This document shows, piece by piece, positions 40,991 to 55,900 of a stretch of DNA of 64,000 nt; the first letter of the stretch is position 1, and each line of letters begins with the position of its first letter. The translations under genes were made by a program, and so were the position numbers. A model generated the notes under the pieces. That model was not told where the DNA came from. It worked only from the letters and a program-made list of their open reading frames with translations, and ran no database searches. Source of the stretch: Azorinus chamasolen. Lineage: Eukaryota > Mollusca > Bivalvia > Cardiida > Solecurtidae. The stretch is taken from positions 124,001 to 188,000 of the forward strand of contig OY755241.1 in assembly GCA_963576725.1 (NCBI GenBank), given 5' to 3'.

Positions 40991-43900
40991 TCAGTTGTCT
41001 AACTTGTGTCGGCAGAATGGACAGTGTGCCTTTTGTAAGTACTGCAGCTCATAATCATCTGTATGGAACAACTGTAAATACAAAATATGAGTCACTATTA
41101 GGCCAAGATGAGATGCGTAAATTTAAACATTTTCAACAATAACTCCTTTATTTCTCCACCAAACCCCATACTGTGACCACTCTTTAGAACCGTCTCGTAG
41201 AGACCATTCTAAAGAGTGGTCACTGTATAGGGTTTGGTGGAGAAATGACAATTTTAGTATTAGGGTAAGCACTTTTATCTGTATCACTGGTCACTATCTG
41301 AGATAAATGTTTCTTATTACAGTGTAGACTCGGATAAGACATCGCATATATGATGAGGTATCTGAATAAGTTTAACACTGTACGGTCAGCTCTGTTTGCT
41401 TATGACATGATAAATCTGTACATTTTTTGTCAAAACAAAAAAAAATCCCTTAAAATTTTACATTAGAAAATGAAGCTTATAAATATTCATGATGTCATTA
41501 TTTCTTACATGAACACTGAACAAGGAATAGGTTTAAGTTTGTCAGAAGAGTATGCAGTAATAGCAGATATTTCTTTACAAAACTCTACCTTCTGACAGCT
41601 CGGACACATGGTAATTGTCACATCTGGTAGGAGAGAGCGGAAATACTGGTAGCGTAATGGTTTGGGCCATTTTCTAATGTAGACTTCTGAACGGGAAAGA
41701 GTTTTCAGCACATTTCTGTTCACCACAACAGGCTTGAAGTCCTGACTTCCTTGCTGTTGCCATGAAAAGATAAAAGGACAAAGTTTCAAACCAAGTCTTT
41801 ACCCCTTTAAATCTAAAATAAGTAATTTATACAGTAAAAGTCAAAGGTCCATAATTTGTATTAACCTTTGAATGTGGGAAACCGTCCATGTTTTACTCTA
41901 TAGTAGAACATGGACAGTTCATTCCTCTTTGAATATTTACCAGTTAAAGGGTTAAATATCACCTGATTATCATTTTAGTCACTGTAATTAAAGACAAAAT
42001 ACAGTAAATACTCAAATTACTGAGTTTCCTTCATTTTACCCACATCCGAAAGTTTCCCAGAGCTGAAAGAAGAACTTACATCAAAGGTCATGAGTTTAGC
42101 TGAGAACGGATCCTCATCTTCCTCCTCCTCTGGTTCATCTCCCAACCTCAGGGACTGCATGTCTACACATGGTTAAGGAAATCTCCAAAGAGTAGCTATA
42201 TTAATAGCTTACAGTAAAACGTACCTCTCTAATCCAGAATTGCAAATAAGTAACAAGGCTGGTCTTTATAATTAGCAAACAGAGCAGATCCTGAACAGAC
42301 GGCTCCAATAAGAGTTGTCTGATCACTCTGCTCTATTTGCTGATGCTTGAAAATGCGTTTATATAAAGGAAAGGGTTAAACATCCAGTTTTTAAAGGGGT
42401 TTTATTGCATTTATTCTCAATAGGAAGTGTTTGCCAAAATGTACATGAAATTCAAACTAGGGCAAACACCCTCTGATTTTCATCAGTGTTTGAAAATGCC
42501 TGTCGTCCAGGTCCCCATTCAGCAAGTCCATAAAAAGGATACTGCCCATGCGAGATTCTTGCCAGTTCTTCTCTTTTTTCTGTTTAGGAATGGACAAGTC
42601 AAGTATCTGCACTGCTTCTTCGTCTGTTATACCACCTTCCAAAACAAACTCTACCAATGGCAGCACCTCTAAAAATTGAATGAGAGAAACAGCTTTTACC
42701 TTTCACCTGATGAATATTCATGGCAGATACCATATACATGTATTATGAATAATAACTAATAACTATCACAAATAATTATTAACTAATTTCTTACACTGTT
42801 GTGTAAACAAGTGAATACATGGCTATGACAAATAGTATAGAATCAGATCTAAGATATTTTATAAGTTAGGGGCTGTCTGATCTGGGTCTACTCTATTTGC
42901 AAATGCATAATCAAATCTGATTCTACAGTTTATTGTATGAGCAAAAGTTTCGATGATCATAATTATGCCGTTGCAATTAGCGTTAATCAGCTATTAAGGA
43001 ATATTCCTATAGTACCTATTTCTTACATAAATATTTATTTAGTAAAGTAATAAGCCTTGCCCCAATTTTCAGAGAAATTCTTCTGAAATTCTGCTAATTA
43101 CTACTATAAGCAATTATTATGCTTTTAACCCTTTACTTCATAGATACATCTTTTAATATCCCTGTAGACTCAGATCAGATGGTTCCTGTAGAAGCAGTCT
43201 GATCAGGATCTGCTCTGTTTGCTTGATATGGAATGATGTAGATCCGATTCTACGGTTGCTTCCATGGTCAAAAACTTGTGTGTTCATGTGTCATTATATA
43301 AATTCAGCTAATAAATATTTATGATGTCATTTTTTCTTAACCAGTTCCCTCATAGGTTATTTTTAGACCCAACTTCATTGAATAAATCTACTGAAAAGGA
43401 GCATTTACTAGAGAAAAGAAAAATGTTAGAATTGTGCAGTTTTGAAACCATTGTGATAAATAGAGCATTTGCTTCTATGGAGCAAATGCTCTATTTATCA
43501 CAATGGTTTCAAGAAGTGACTTTTACAGAAGCGTAGAAAGGCGTATTTATGGAGGAAAGGGTTAAATCAATATTCATGAGGTAAAGCATTAATACTGATA
43601 GCTGTTGAATGTTGATACTCAACTCTGGTCTGGCTGATTTTTATATTTTCTACAACACATAGTTGTTCATTTTAAACTATTTAAAATGCAAGTAGCAAAC
43701 AATCAGATCCTGTCAAGGTGTTGATTTACTACCCTGACCAAGTTACAAAGTAACTACATTCTACCACTGGCCATTATGAAGGCAACACCAGTGCTATAAA
43801 AAACAAAGTGAATGACTTAGGAAAGGGTAGCTTGCTGTACACTAAATTGGTACAAAAACTAATGAAAACCTACATGTACAACTTACCAAATGATACAAAC

Positions 43901-46900
43901 GAGTGAACAAATGGCTGGTTACAATTAATACATTGACTGCCTCCGTTGTTGAGAAGGGGGTTAGTGGTTGAACATCGATAGCACATCGGCAACAGGTCCT
44001 GTAACATAAAGAGTTGCCAGTTTATCAAGACAAATCACTTCTTACCTCTGCACTTTTTAACCCTTTACCCAATGAATATTCGTATTAATTAATTAAGTTT
44101 TACAATGGCACATGAGCACAGGAAATTTTGGCCATGGCAGAAACTGCAAAATCAGTTCTAAGTTATATTATAAGCAAACAGAGCAAACCCTGAGGAGCCA
44201 TCTGATCTGGGTCTACTCTATTTGCAAAGGAGCAGAAAGGCATGTCTATGGTGTAAAGGGTTAAACCATTTTCATTGCAAAGAATATGGATGCTGATCAT
44301 CTTAACCCTTTCTGTGTTCTATATTTTCCCCAAATTTCAGTACCTAAAGAATATTCATGGACAAAATACTTATAATGAAATATGGAAGGTGGAAAATTGT
44401 AGCCATTTTAACTATCACAAAAATCTTTCAAATTCCATCAGCAAACAGAGCAGACCCTGATTAAACAACTCTTATAGGAGCCGTCTGTTCTGGGTCTACT
44501 CTGTTTGCAAATGCATGAAAACATGTTTATATGAGGGAAAGGGTTCATTCCTCAAAACAATTATATTGTGAACTGTATTTCAACATGTACGAGGGGTGTT
44601 CCAAAAATAATGTCATCTGTGCTTTATTTCGCAGAAATCGTGCAATTCATGCACAAAACCACCTCGTGTCGATTGAGTGATCACTGGCTCGTGACACAGG
44701 TAAATATCTCGTCCACACGTTCACTTGCCTCGGTACAGTGTACATCGTTTCATAGCCTATTCGTTAGACTATACACAAAATGACAGGAAAACGAGCTGAA
44801 AATGTTCTTGAAATTAGGGCCTATATAAAAGGTAGGTCATTACTCGGCATAAAGGCTGTAGATATTCACCGCGAGGTGTGTGACATTTATGGGGAGGGCC
44901 AAATGTCCCACAGGACTGTTTGTAGGTGGGTAGCTAAATTTAGTGCTGGGCAGCAGCAACTGAAAGATGCTGCTCGCCCAGGTCGTCCTGCAACAACTAC
45001 GACCAAAGGTAACATAGAAAAAATCCGAAATATCCTCAAAACTGATGCTCGATTCACCGTAAGACAATTGGCTCGAATGACAAACTTGTCGTTAGCAAGA
45101 GTTCATGCAATTTTGAAGAAACACCTAAAAGTTAGAAAGATAAATGCAAGATGGATACCCCATTTGTTAACGGATGAGCAAAAGAAGACGCATGTAACAA
45201 TGGCAAAAAAACTTCTCAAAATGTACCCAAAATATAGTAAAAAGGTTTTTGATAATATAGTCACTGGTGATGAGACCTGGGTGTATTATTTTGAACCAAA
45301 GCGGAAGGTTTCCAACCGAATATGGGCCACTAAAAATGCCAGACGCCCAAGTATGGCCAAACGAATACGAACGGTAAAGAAGGTTTTGTATGCTATTTTT
45401 TTCACTAATAAGGGTCCAGCTATTCAAATCCCGGTGCCAAAAGGCAGAACGGTCACAGGCAAGTTCTATAAAAACGTTGTTCTGAGAAAATTGAAGAACT
45501 ACTACAAAAGTAGCCGCCCCAAAACAGGACTTAAGTATGTCCGACTTTTGCATGATAATGCACCCGCTCACAAGGCACGTATTGTGACTGACTTTTTGGA
45601 GTCGGAGAAGGTTACCGTCCTTCCGCACCCTCCGTATTCGCCAGATTTGGCCCCCTGCGACTATTTTCTCTTTCCAAAACTTAAATATCATTTATCTGGA
45701 AGGAGATACAATTCGAGAAATGCCCTTGGATCTGCTGTTTATCAGTGTCTGATGGGTGTCCCCATTGAAGAGTATGAAAAATGCTTCCAAAAATGGATTG
45801 ACCAGCTAAAAAGGTGTATTCTGGCTGGCGGAGAGTATTTTGAAGGGCAGAGCAAATTAAAATGAACAAAAGCACTTCCGCTATATGAGCACCGATGCAA
45901 GTGACATTATTTTTGGAACACCCCTCGTACATGTATTAACAACCATAACAAAATAACGGTCTGTTTCAGGTTTCAATGTAGCTTTCAATCTCGGTGCCAA
46001 ACAGAATGGACCCTGAAGACACACTAATTTACTCTGTGTCTGATCTGGATCCATACATGGTTTCTCTGTGTCTGATCTTGATCCAGACTGTTTATAAAAA
46101 TTATATGGGATTCTCCTGTAGCAGTGGAAGAGTTAAAGCCACTTTAAGATTTGGAAAGATCTTCCTTAGATATTGCATTTAGAAATGTTTTAGGCCCTAA
46201 GTGACTAACTTTAATACAAATCTAACCCTTTTTATTCAGATTATCTTCTGCTCAAATTGTTGTCTGCTTAATTTTTAAACATTTCCTTCATATAAACACG
46301 TTTTCACGCATTTGCAAACAGAGTAGACCCAGATCAGACTGCTCCTATAGGAGCCGTCTGATCAGAGTCTGCTCTGTTTGCTAATGGAATTTGATAGGCT
46401 TGTTTCTTAAGTTTCTAAAATGGCTACAATGGTCTACCTTCCATATTTCATTATAACTATTTTGTCCATGAATATTCGATAGTTAATGGTTATTGAAAGT
46501 TGGAATAAACATTTAAATATAGAACAGGGAATGCGTTAAACATTTGAACATTGTATCATTTATGAAATCTTTTGCATATTTTGGGTTGAGTAAACTGGAT
46601 CCTGGTTAGATGCACAGCTGAGCATTCGATTTTGATCAATGTTGTTTGTAAGTGTCATCCATTTTATGATAAAGCAGAAGAAGGATCAAATCAAGTTCAC
46701 TTAACTCTCAGCACATTAAGTAATTGTTATATGTTTAAATTGTCGTCTACTATAATTTTCAAAATTAATACTAATGTCAGAGTGTCAAAATGTTTGGATC
46801 TGATATGCCAAGTTAAGGTCTACTCTAATTGCAAAAGAGAGCAAATCTGAAGAATTCTAACACAATTACACCTGAAGCAGAGTTTAAGGTAAGCACATCC

Positions 46901-49900
46901 AACACTAAAAATATACGATCAAACTGGCTATTGCCCTCAACACTATATTTACCTCACTGTCAAGGAATGCCTTTGAGCGTATAGTGATGCTTCCAAGATC
47001 CACTGCCTCCTGAAATCGTGAAGGCACTCGTGTGGTCTGCAGTTTCTCATATGCATATCTTGCCAACTTGAAAGCACCAAGATTCTTACTTTGTTTAGCA
47101 AGGGCATACAGGGTCCCACTAATTGTGTGTTAAGGACATTACTATTTAAACTGATCTATTTAAACATGTTGACTACCATATACACCCCCTCAACATCACT
47201 TGGGATTGTATCATTAACAAACCTGTTTACTTGCTTCTTAGTGTTATTGATACATTTAAAATGAAATATCAGTATATTAACACATTATCCTCTAGTGATC
47301 CATTTTTGGGCATCTATAAAAGTCACTTTATGAAACCATTGTGATAAACAGAGCAAATGCTCTATTTATCACAATGGTTTCAAACTACAAAATTCTAAAG
47401 GTTTCCTTTCCTCTAGTTAATGCTCCTTTTTGGTAGATACATTCAAAGATGTTGGGTCTAAAATAGCCTAGGAGAGAATGAGTTAAGCAGCATCAGAAGC
47501 TATCTGATTATTATAATAAAAAAATCTTCCAGAAAGCAAAATCTAAAAGATTAAAGAAATATGGTCCTACATGTATTTCCTAGAAAAATTATTTGCCTTA
47601 TACAGTTTGCTTAAGATAACAACAAGGGGGAAGCATAAACCTTTTATTCCATAGATATACTTTTGAAGTAAAACATTAAATGACCATCATCATTATTTGC
47701 ATTGTCAAAATTATTCTTTAACATGTTCTAGAAATGATTCTGTAGCCTGTCTCACTTATTTCTCTGGAGGATGTCATTAACCTTAACCCTTTTACAATGG
47801 CATATGTCAGATAAATCACAATTTCATAAGCAAATAGAGCATACCCTGATCAGATGGCTCCAATAGGAACAATCTACTCTGGGTCAACTCTGTTTGCAAA
47901 TGTGTGAAAAAGTGTTTTTATGAGGGAAAGGGTTAAACATATGAACATCCAGTCTCCCCTCTCCACTGCTAATGCCCAAGTCTGTCTGTATATTTTTGGA
48001 AATTTATATTTCATGTGTTCCTTTAAATTATATTGCTGATTTGTGAAAGGATACGCTTTTGAGATACCATGTGGTATGTCAGAATGCATCTTGTGAAGCA
48101 GGTACTTGGAGATGTTAAACAAGGCCTCTGGAAGATGAGAAGTAAATGGTTCATCCTGAAAAAAATGTATAGAAGACTTTAGCAAATTAACTCTTTCAGT
48201 GCTGAAAGTCCAGTAGCTAATCAATGTTTAAAGATAGAGTCCAGTCAGTATGAAAGCCTTAAATCTGCAACCTTTTGTACAATAAAGATACATATTGACA
48301 TTAATTAGCTATAAGTAGTGAGCCTTAAAGTCAGAAACTATAAAACACACAACTGTTTGTATGCCAGCAGCAAACTGTGACGTCTATGCAAACAGTTTGG
48401 ATCCAGATGAGATGCTTAGTAACTCCTGTGTCTTACATTCAAAGAGTTAATACCCCATTCTACCATAGATGGGCATTAACCCTTGCATATTAATTACATT
48501 ATTTTTTATAATGGCTCATTAACATGCCATGGGAATATTGGCCCTGGCAGAATACTATAGAATCATATCTATTTTATTTCATAAGCAAACAGAGCAGACC
48601 TTCAGCTTCTGATTCTGATGAAGTAAAGGGTTAAAGGGCACTTGGCACAAATGGGTTTAAATGTTCCTCCTTGATAATTCAGAAGTTGCTAATTCAGTAT
48701 ACCGTGTATCTCTGTATAGAGTGATAGGCATAGTACATGTCTGCCTTTCTCTGGAAGTCATGGAACTTAGGTAACATCTCATCCATCTTGTCTTCCTCAT
48801 CTACAAATAGAAACAATCAAGCATATTTCATCTAAAACTTTTGCTGTTATTGGGGGTCTTTACAGTGTCCGACAAAATTATTTTTTTGCTGGTAGCCCAC
48901 TGGGCTACCAGATTTTTTTTGTACTAGCCCAGTGACTACCGGGACAAGGCAGTCCAAAGGACAGCTATATCCCCCACCGCCGCCACCTAATTTAAGACAT
49001 TGACCTTAAGGTGATACCTTCCAGTTGTTAAGAAAATAGTATGCGGAAACAAATATAATGGAAACTGAAGGTCAGAACACAACTTTCAAATGTGACCTTG
49101 ACCTTGAGCCGACATGACTGCCACATGTGTTCTGCACATCATCTCAATTCGGTTAATATTTGACTCAAGTTTTATGAAAATCCTTCAAATGGTTTAGAAG
49201 ATATGGAGCGGTCACGAAATGTAATGGAAATTGAAGATTAAATCACTTGGCCTTCAAATGTGACCTTGACCTTGAGCCGACATGACTACCACATATGTTC
49301 TGCACATTGTCTCAACGTGGTTAACATTTGAGGCAAGTTTCTTGAAAATCCTTCAAGGGGTATAGGAGATAACGAAACTATAATTGAAATTGAAGGTAAG
49401 AACACTTGATCTTCAAATGTGACCTTGACCTTGAGTCGACATGACTGGCACATGTGTTCTGCACATCGTCTCAATTTAGCTAACATTAAACTAAACTTTT
49501 ATGAAAATCCTTCAAAGGCTTTAGAAGATATGGAGCGGACACGAAAATGTAACCGAAATTAAAGGTTAGAACACTTGACCTTCAAACGTGACCTTGACCT
49601 TGAGCCAACATGACTGCCGCATGGGTTCTGCACATCGTCTCAATTCATTTAATATTTGACTCAAGTTTTATGAAAATCCTTCAAAGGGTTTAGAAGATAT
49701 GGAGCGGACACGAAACTGTAATGGCAACTGAAGGTTTAAACACTTGACCTTCAAATGTGACCTTGAACTAGAGCCGACATGACTGCCACATGTGTTCTGC
49801 ACATCGTAATAATTTGGTTAACATTTGACTCAAGTTTCATGAAAATCCTTCAAAGGGTTGAGAAGATATGGAGCGGACACAAAAATGCAATGGAAATTGA

Positions 49901-52900
49901 AGGTTAAAACCCTTGACCTTCAGATGTGACCTTGACCTTGAGTCGACATATCTGCCACATATGTTCTGCACATCGTCTCAACTTGGTTAACATTTGAGGC
50001 AAGTTTCTTGAAAATCCTTCAAGGGGTAAAGGAGATATGGAGCGGACACGAAATTGTTACGGACAGACGGACGGACATACTAACAAATGGGTAGTTGTGT
50101 GACTTTTTCCTTTGATCTTTTCTTGTGTGACTAGTCCCACAAGAAAAACTATTTTTGGCTCTAACTTTGGAAAAGAATGATCTGGAAGCTAACCCTAACC
50201 CTAACCCTATGTCCCACAACTGGCCAGGTTAATGTCACAAGAAATGGCCAGGTTAATGTCACAAGAGATGGCCAGGTTAATGATTTTACTTGTGGGACTA
50301 GTTAGAAAAAGTCACACAACTACCCTTTGGTGAGTGCGGACGGACGGACAGACGGACGGACGGAGGCCATTCCTATAACCCCCCTCCGCTATGCGGTGGG
50401 GGATAAAAAAATCTAGTAGCCCAGAGATTTTTTTATTCACTTTCCAGATGGTAAGACCTTACATCCGTGTTTGGTGTGTGTACTCATTCATACCTAATAT
50501 CCCTTAAAAATAATGACAACATAATCATGAAACTAGATCTATATTACATTTTTCTTTAATTTTATTTAATGATTTTATCTTAAATTGCCATTCTTCCGCT
50601 TGTTTTAACTGCTAGGGGTGCTAGCTATGACAGATTTTGAAGCGACCCTGACAAAATGTGTTCCATCAGATGATGAATTTGCACTGTCAGACTGTGAATA
50701 TTTGTTATACTAACATTCCACTAGATGTTGAAATAAGTAAATACACACAAATTTAATTTTAAATGGCAATTTATTACTATTTTGTCTAATACTCTACTGT
50801 CATTACCTTTATCATTAATTCAATAAAATTTCATACTGACAGGTCTGATCATATCATGTGTTAAATGGCTTGAAATAGAAAATCTACTTTCATCATTCTA
50901 AGTAATGCAGAATTAAATAATTGAATTCAAAACATTGATTTGCACTTGTTTTAACCTTACAGTGTGTGTCAGATGTTAATAAGACATTTTCAAATACAAA
51001 TGTAGTGTAGCCCTTTTATCTGCGTACCAGTATGCACTGTAAGTCATACAAGAAGATATTGTTGAAGTCATCCTTTTTATATAGATCTAGTCATAGAAAA
51101 TCGGGTCTAAATAGATCGAGGTTTCATTCTTGTTTTACCCCATATAACACAATCATGTAACGTTAGTTAACAGAGCCAAACATCGTCAATCTTGAAGAAA
51201 TAATGACAATTTGAAAAAAAAATCAAGTTTTTCAAATTGAACAGCGAGAGAAAATTTGTAGATTTTCGCCGAGATTCGATCCGCGAAAACCCATTATATT
51301 TTGGTTTTGTTAATGATATGAGCGACCGGAAGTTAATTACATAAGCGAGTTTGGTTCCAAATCTCGCACCACGGTAATTTATCCAATTTATTAGTCAACT
51401 GAAACTGTCACACCACGATGGGCGGGGTTTAAATCTAGATTCACTGGTGCATGTGTTATTGGTTGAGATTACTTATGGAATATTCTTGCTCTGCGGGATT
51501 CGGAGATTAAACATTTCGACGAACAAGTGTCAGTCATGCATCACTTGGGCGAAGATTTAAATGACTTGATAGCCAATACATAGCCAGCTTCAGTGGTTGA
51601 CACGCTCTATGGGTTAACAACAGGACACGCGTCAGAAAACACACTCGAGATTAATTGTATGTATACAGACCCTATAACTCTGGGAAATTAACACGCCATC
51701 ATTAATTGCCATACGTTCTAGATTATCTGTTATAGCCGGGCTATTGATCATTGCTTTTACTCTTAGCCCGGCGGGCTTGTTTTGAAATTCTTTGATAGCC
51801 CAACAATATTTTCTGGTAGCCCGCAGGCTCCGGGCAATGGATTTGTCGGACACTGGTCTTTATGAAAAAAAATTGTATGACTGAAATCATTGTACCAATG
51901 TCTACCAATACCAAAATATCCAGTTATTATGAAAAATAGCTATTAAATATTCATTCTTTCTTACATAAATATTCAATAGGAAAAGGGTTAATGAGACAAG
52001 TCAGTTTCACATTATACCTAAGTTTTGTCAGAAAGATTCAAACAACCGTACCTCTAGCTATATCAAGGCACTGTATAGACAGTTTCCAGTAGTAGTAGCC
52101 AGCATCATCAAAGCGACTTTCTATCACTGCATTGTGAGTCAGCTGTTCCAGGACTTTGACTGCCTCTGCCTGCAACCCAGCCTTGTGGAAAGCTAGAAAA
52201 CAAAGCCAACACATGACCAATGCTACGAGAAAGGTTTTTATTTTCAGGGTTTTGAAATGTGTAAGAAGTTTAACCCTTTACCTGACAGATACACATTTTC
52301 AAGCCTTTGCAAACAGAGTAGATTTTAACCCACTCCTCCATAGGCTATTTTTAGACCCAACCTTTTTTAATAAATCTACCGAAAAGGAGCATTTACTAGA
52401 GAAAAGGAACATTTTAGAATTGTCTAGTTTAGAAACCATTGTGATAAATAGAGCATTTGCTCCATAGGAGCAAATGCTCTATTTATCACAATAGTTTCAT
52501 AAAGTGACTTTTACAGAGGCGTACTTATGGAGGAAAGGGTTAAACCTTGCCAGGGTTTGCAGTGTATTCAATACACTGTAATTCATAACTATACCTTGAT
52601 CTGGGAAAAATCAGCCTAGCTAAAGCTATTTTTAAACAGTGTTACTGTGTAGGCCCAGATAGCCTTTCAATTAAAGGGAGCAACAAAATCTATTTAAAGA
52701 GATCTACATGTAGCTGGTTATAGAACTTGTGTGAAATCCATTAGTTCTATTTCCAAGTCAGATGAAGACTGATCAAAATCTAAATTACTTAACTCCAATA
52801 TTAGTGAAGCAAGAGTTATGGACCTTTGGCATGACACTTCTCCTTATCATGACCTTTCCATGTATGAAGTTTCAATCCAATGGCATGAGCCATATAGGAG

Positions 52901-55900
52901 TTATCGTCCGGACAAAAATGTGAAACATTTTACAAGGGGAAATAACTTCAATATTAGTGAAGTCAGAGTTATGAACCTTGTGCAGGACACTTCCTCTCAT
53001 CATGATCTTTCCATGTATGAAGTTTCAATCCAATGGCATGAGCCATATAGGTGTTATCGCCCAGACAAAAAAGTGTGATTTTTTACAAGGGGCACTAACT
53101 CCAATATTAGTGATGCCAAAGTTATAGACCTTGTGCATGACACTTCCTCTCATTATGCTCTTTCCATACATGAAGTTTCAACCAACTGGCATCAGGCATA
53201 TTGAAGTTATCGTCCACACAAAAAAAGTGTGACAGACAGATGGACAGACAGACAGACAGACAACTCTCACGAAAACAATACGTCCCCTCCCCATATAAAT
53301 ATGGGGGGAGACATAATAACACATTTAATCCATTAAATGCTCTTTGAAGATGATAACTAAGCTATACAGTGACTAATACATCAGTATAGTTGCTTGAACA
53401 CAAAAATAAACGCACATGCTAGATGTATTTACCTTGTTGTGCCTCCTCAAATCTGTCATTCATGATTCTCTGCCAGCCACTGGGCATATGGTACATACAC
53501 ATCTTCCTTGTACTCTGTATGCTTCTCAACCAGGGTGAAAGCCTGTAAATACAAATAGTCTATACAATATTTGACCCTTGAACTGCTGAAGTTTCACAGT
53601 GGATTTGTCCATCATTGTATAATATATAGGTCCATCATGATCAAGCACAAAAGAATCAAATTTGATAGAAAATGACAGTGCAGACTCTGACCAGTCCTCT
53701 AATCTTGTTTTCAGAGGTCCAGATTAGATGTGAAAATTAAAACATTTTCAAGAATAACTCCTTTATTTCTTCACCAAACACTATGTTGTGACCAGACAAA
53801 AATAAAAGACAAGAAAACAGAAGAAACAAGTACAAGCATTTGGGAAAATATTTCCCTGGTCAACTCAACCTTGTTGGTACTCAATAGAATCATCTCTTCA
53901 ATGTGAATGACTAATACCACCAAAAAACCGGTTGAGAAATGGAAGATTTAGAACAAAATGCCTATTTAACCCTTTCCATCATATAAATGCTTTTTCAAGA
54001 ATTTGTAACAGAGTAGACCCAGATCAGATGGCTCCTATAGGTCTTAAACATTCCCTTCATATAAATGTGTATTAATGCATTTGCAAACAGAGTAGACCTA
54101 GATCAGACGGCTCCTATTGGAGCCATCTGATAGGGTCTGCTCCGTTTGCTAATGCAATCTGAAAGATGTTTCTTTACTTTCTATAATGGCTACAAAGTGC
54201 CACCTTCCATATTTCGATGAAATATGTTTTCCATGAATATTCAGTAGGTATTGGAATTTGGAATAAACGTAGAACAGGGAAAGTGTTAATCGGCTTATCT
54301 ATGAAGCAATGGTTTAACCCTCCATCCATAAATACACCTTTCTATGCCTCTGTAATAGTCACTTCTTGAAACCATTGTGATAAATAGAGCATTTGCTCCT
54401 ATAGGGGCAAAATGTAATGCTTTATTTATCACAATGGTTTCAAACTGCAATTTTCTGAAATTTTCCTTTTCTCTAGTTAATGCTCCTTTTCGGTAGATTT
54501 ATTCAAAGAGGTTGGGTCTAAAAATAGCCTATGGAGTAATGGGTTAATAAGTTAATAGTCCCATAAAACAAACCTTTGCAGACAGAGCAGAGCTAGGTCA
54601 GACTGATCAGGGTCTACTCTGTCCGTTTATGAAATTATATAGGTCTGATTTTTGCAATTTCTGCCAATACTATAACTTTCTGTGTTCAAATGCTATTATA
54701 AACAAGATGTGTTTGTGAAACACTATGCCCCTGATTTGACTTTTGACCTTGACCTTAATAAGTCACTCTAAAAAGAATCGCCTCCATAAGTTGCACATGC
54801 ATGCCAAGTTTCAAGTATGTATGTGCAATGGCTACAAAGTTATTGCCAATGTTAAAGTTATCCACATACTAATAGACATGGCAAAAACAATATGCCCCCC
54901 ACCCCTCTTTATTTATTTATTCTATTTATTTATTTTTTTTATTTATTTTTATTTTGGGGGGGGGGGGGGGCATTAAAATCAGTTAATATGTCATTGCTTC
55001 TTACATGAATAAAGGGTTAACCCATTTACCCAATAAATACACCTTTCTACGCCTTTGCAAGCAGAGTAGACCCAGATCAGATGGCTCCTGCAGGAGCTGT
55101 GTGATCAGGGTCTGTACTGTTTGATTATGATATAATATAGATATGATTATAATTTCTGTCATGGCTAAAATTCCTGTCCATGTGCTATTATAGCAAATAA
55201 TCTAATCAATATTGATGATGTCATTATTTCTTACATGAATATTCATAGAGTTACGGGTTAAAGATATGGTAAAAGTCACAACAATTAATCTAATTAATAT
55301 TCAAGTTATCATTATTTCTTACTTGAATTTTCATTAGGTAAAAGGTTAAAATGGGTCAATGGGATTTTCTATGACTACTTACGTCTTCCCAGTGTTTTGC
55401 TTCAACATGTAACATGATGAGAGACTTATGGTCGCCCATTTTGCTGAAAACCTCTGCTGCATAGCCATACTGTTCCATTTTAGCCAGGTGGTGGGCACAC
55501 CTAGACAGTGACTCCCTGTCAGCCTTGTCCAGTTTACGTGCCAAGTCTATCAACCTATAATATAGATTAAAAAACAAAACTTAACAGTTTCATTAAACCT
55601 TCCTTTGTGACACAAAGTTAAGTCTGCTCAAAGTGATGTCTGTTTCAAATTTAAAACTTTATCTAATTTATGAACACAAACTGGTAATTTTGTTTTAGGT
55701 GAGAGTCCAGCTTCTATCCAGTCAAGACAATGAGTATCAAGGCAAACAAAAGGTATTTGGACAATTTAATTGTCAATCCAGATCAGAGACTGTTAAAAAC
55801 TAGCACACATCATAATCAACATTTTGTTTTTCTGCTGCCACTGCAAAAAAGTGCAGACTCTTATCTGATGATTAACAATTGTGGCTGGTTTCAGGCTGTT

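Larger units (their letters stand above)
48863..51855. mobile_element. hAT-like composite non-autonomous element, 2993 bp
   Basis: Termini CAGTGTCCGACAAA and TTTGTCGGACACTG, flanked by the direct repeat GTCTTTA (48856-48862 and 51856-51862). Palindromic subterminal blocks GGTAGCCCACTGGGCTACCA at the left and GGTAGCCCGCAGGCTCC at the right. The interior has a tandem array, a nested 237-bp MITE and no recognisable transposase. It sits in an IFT122 intron. Confidence 0.8.

Noticed and set aside
40951..41142. Plus-strand open frame containing QNGQCAFCK, looking like a zinc finger
   Set aside because: It is the mirror of the real minus-strand last exon of IFT122 (40991-41071), which encodes [10 protein letters not shown] and the stop.
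50190..50208. Interstitial telomere, (CCCTAA)3
   Set aside because: Only three units and inside a nested MITE; too short to mark a chromosome-end fusion.
52818..53078. 86-codon open frame with a duplicated segment
   Set aside because: Produced by the tandem repeat at 52800-53310; no homology and no splice context.
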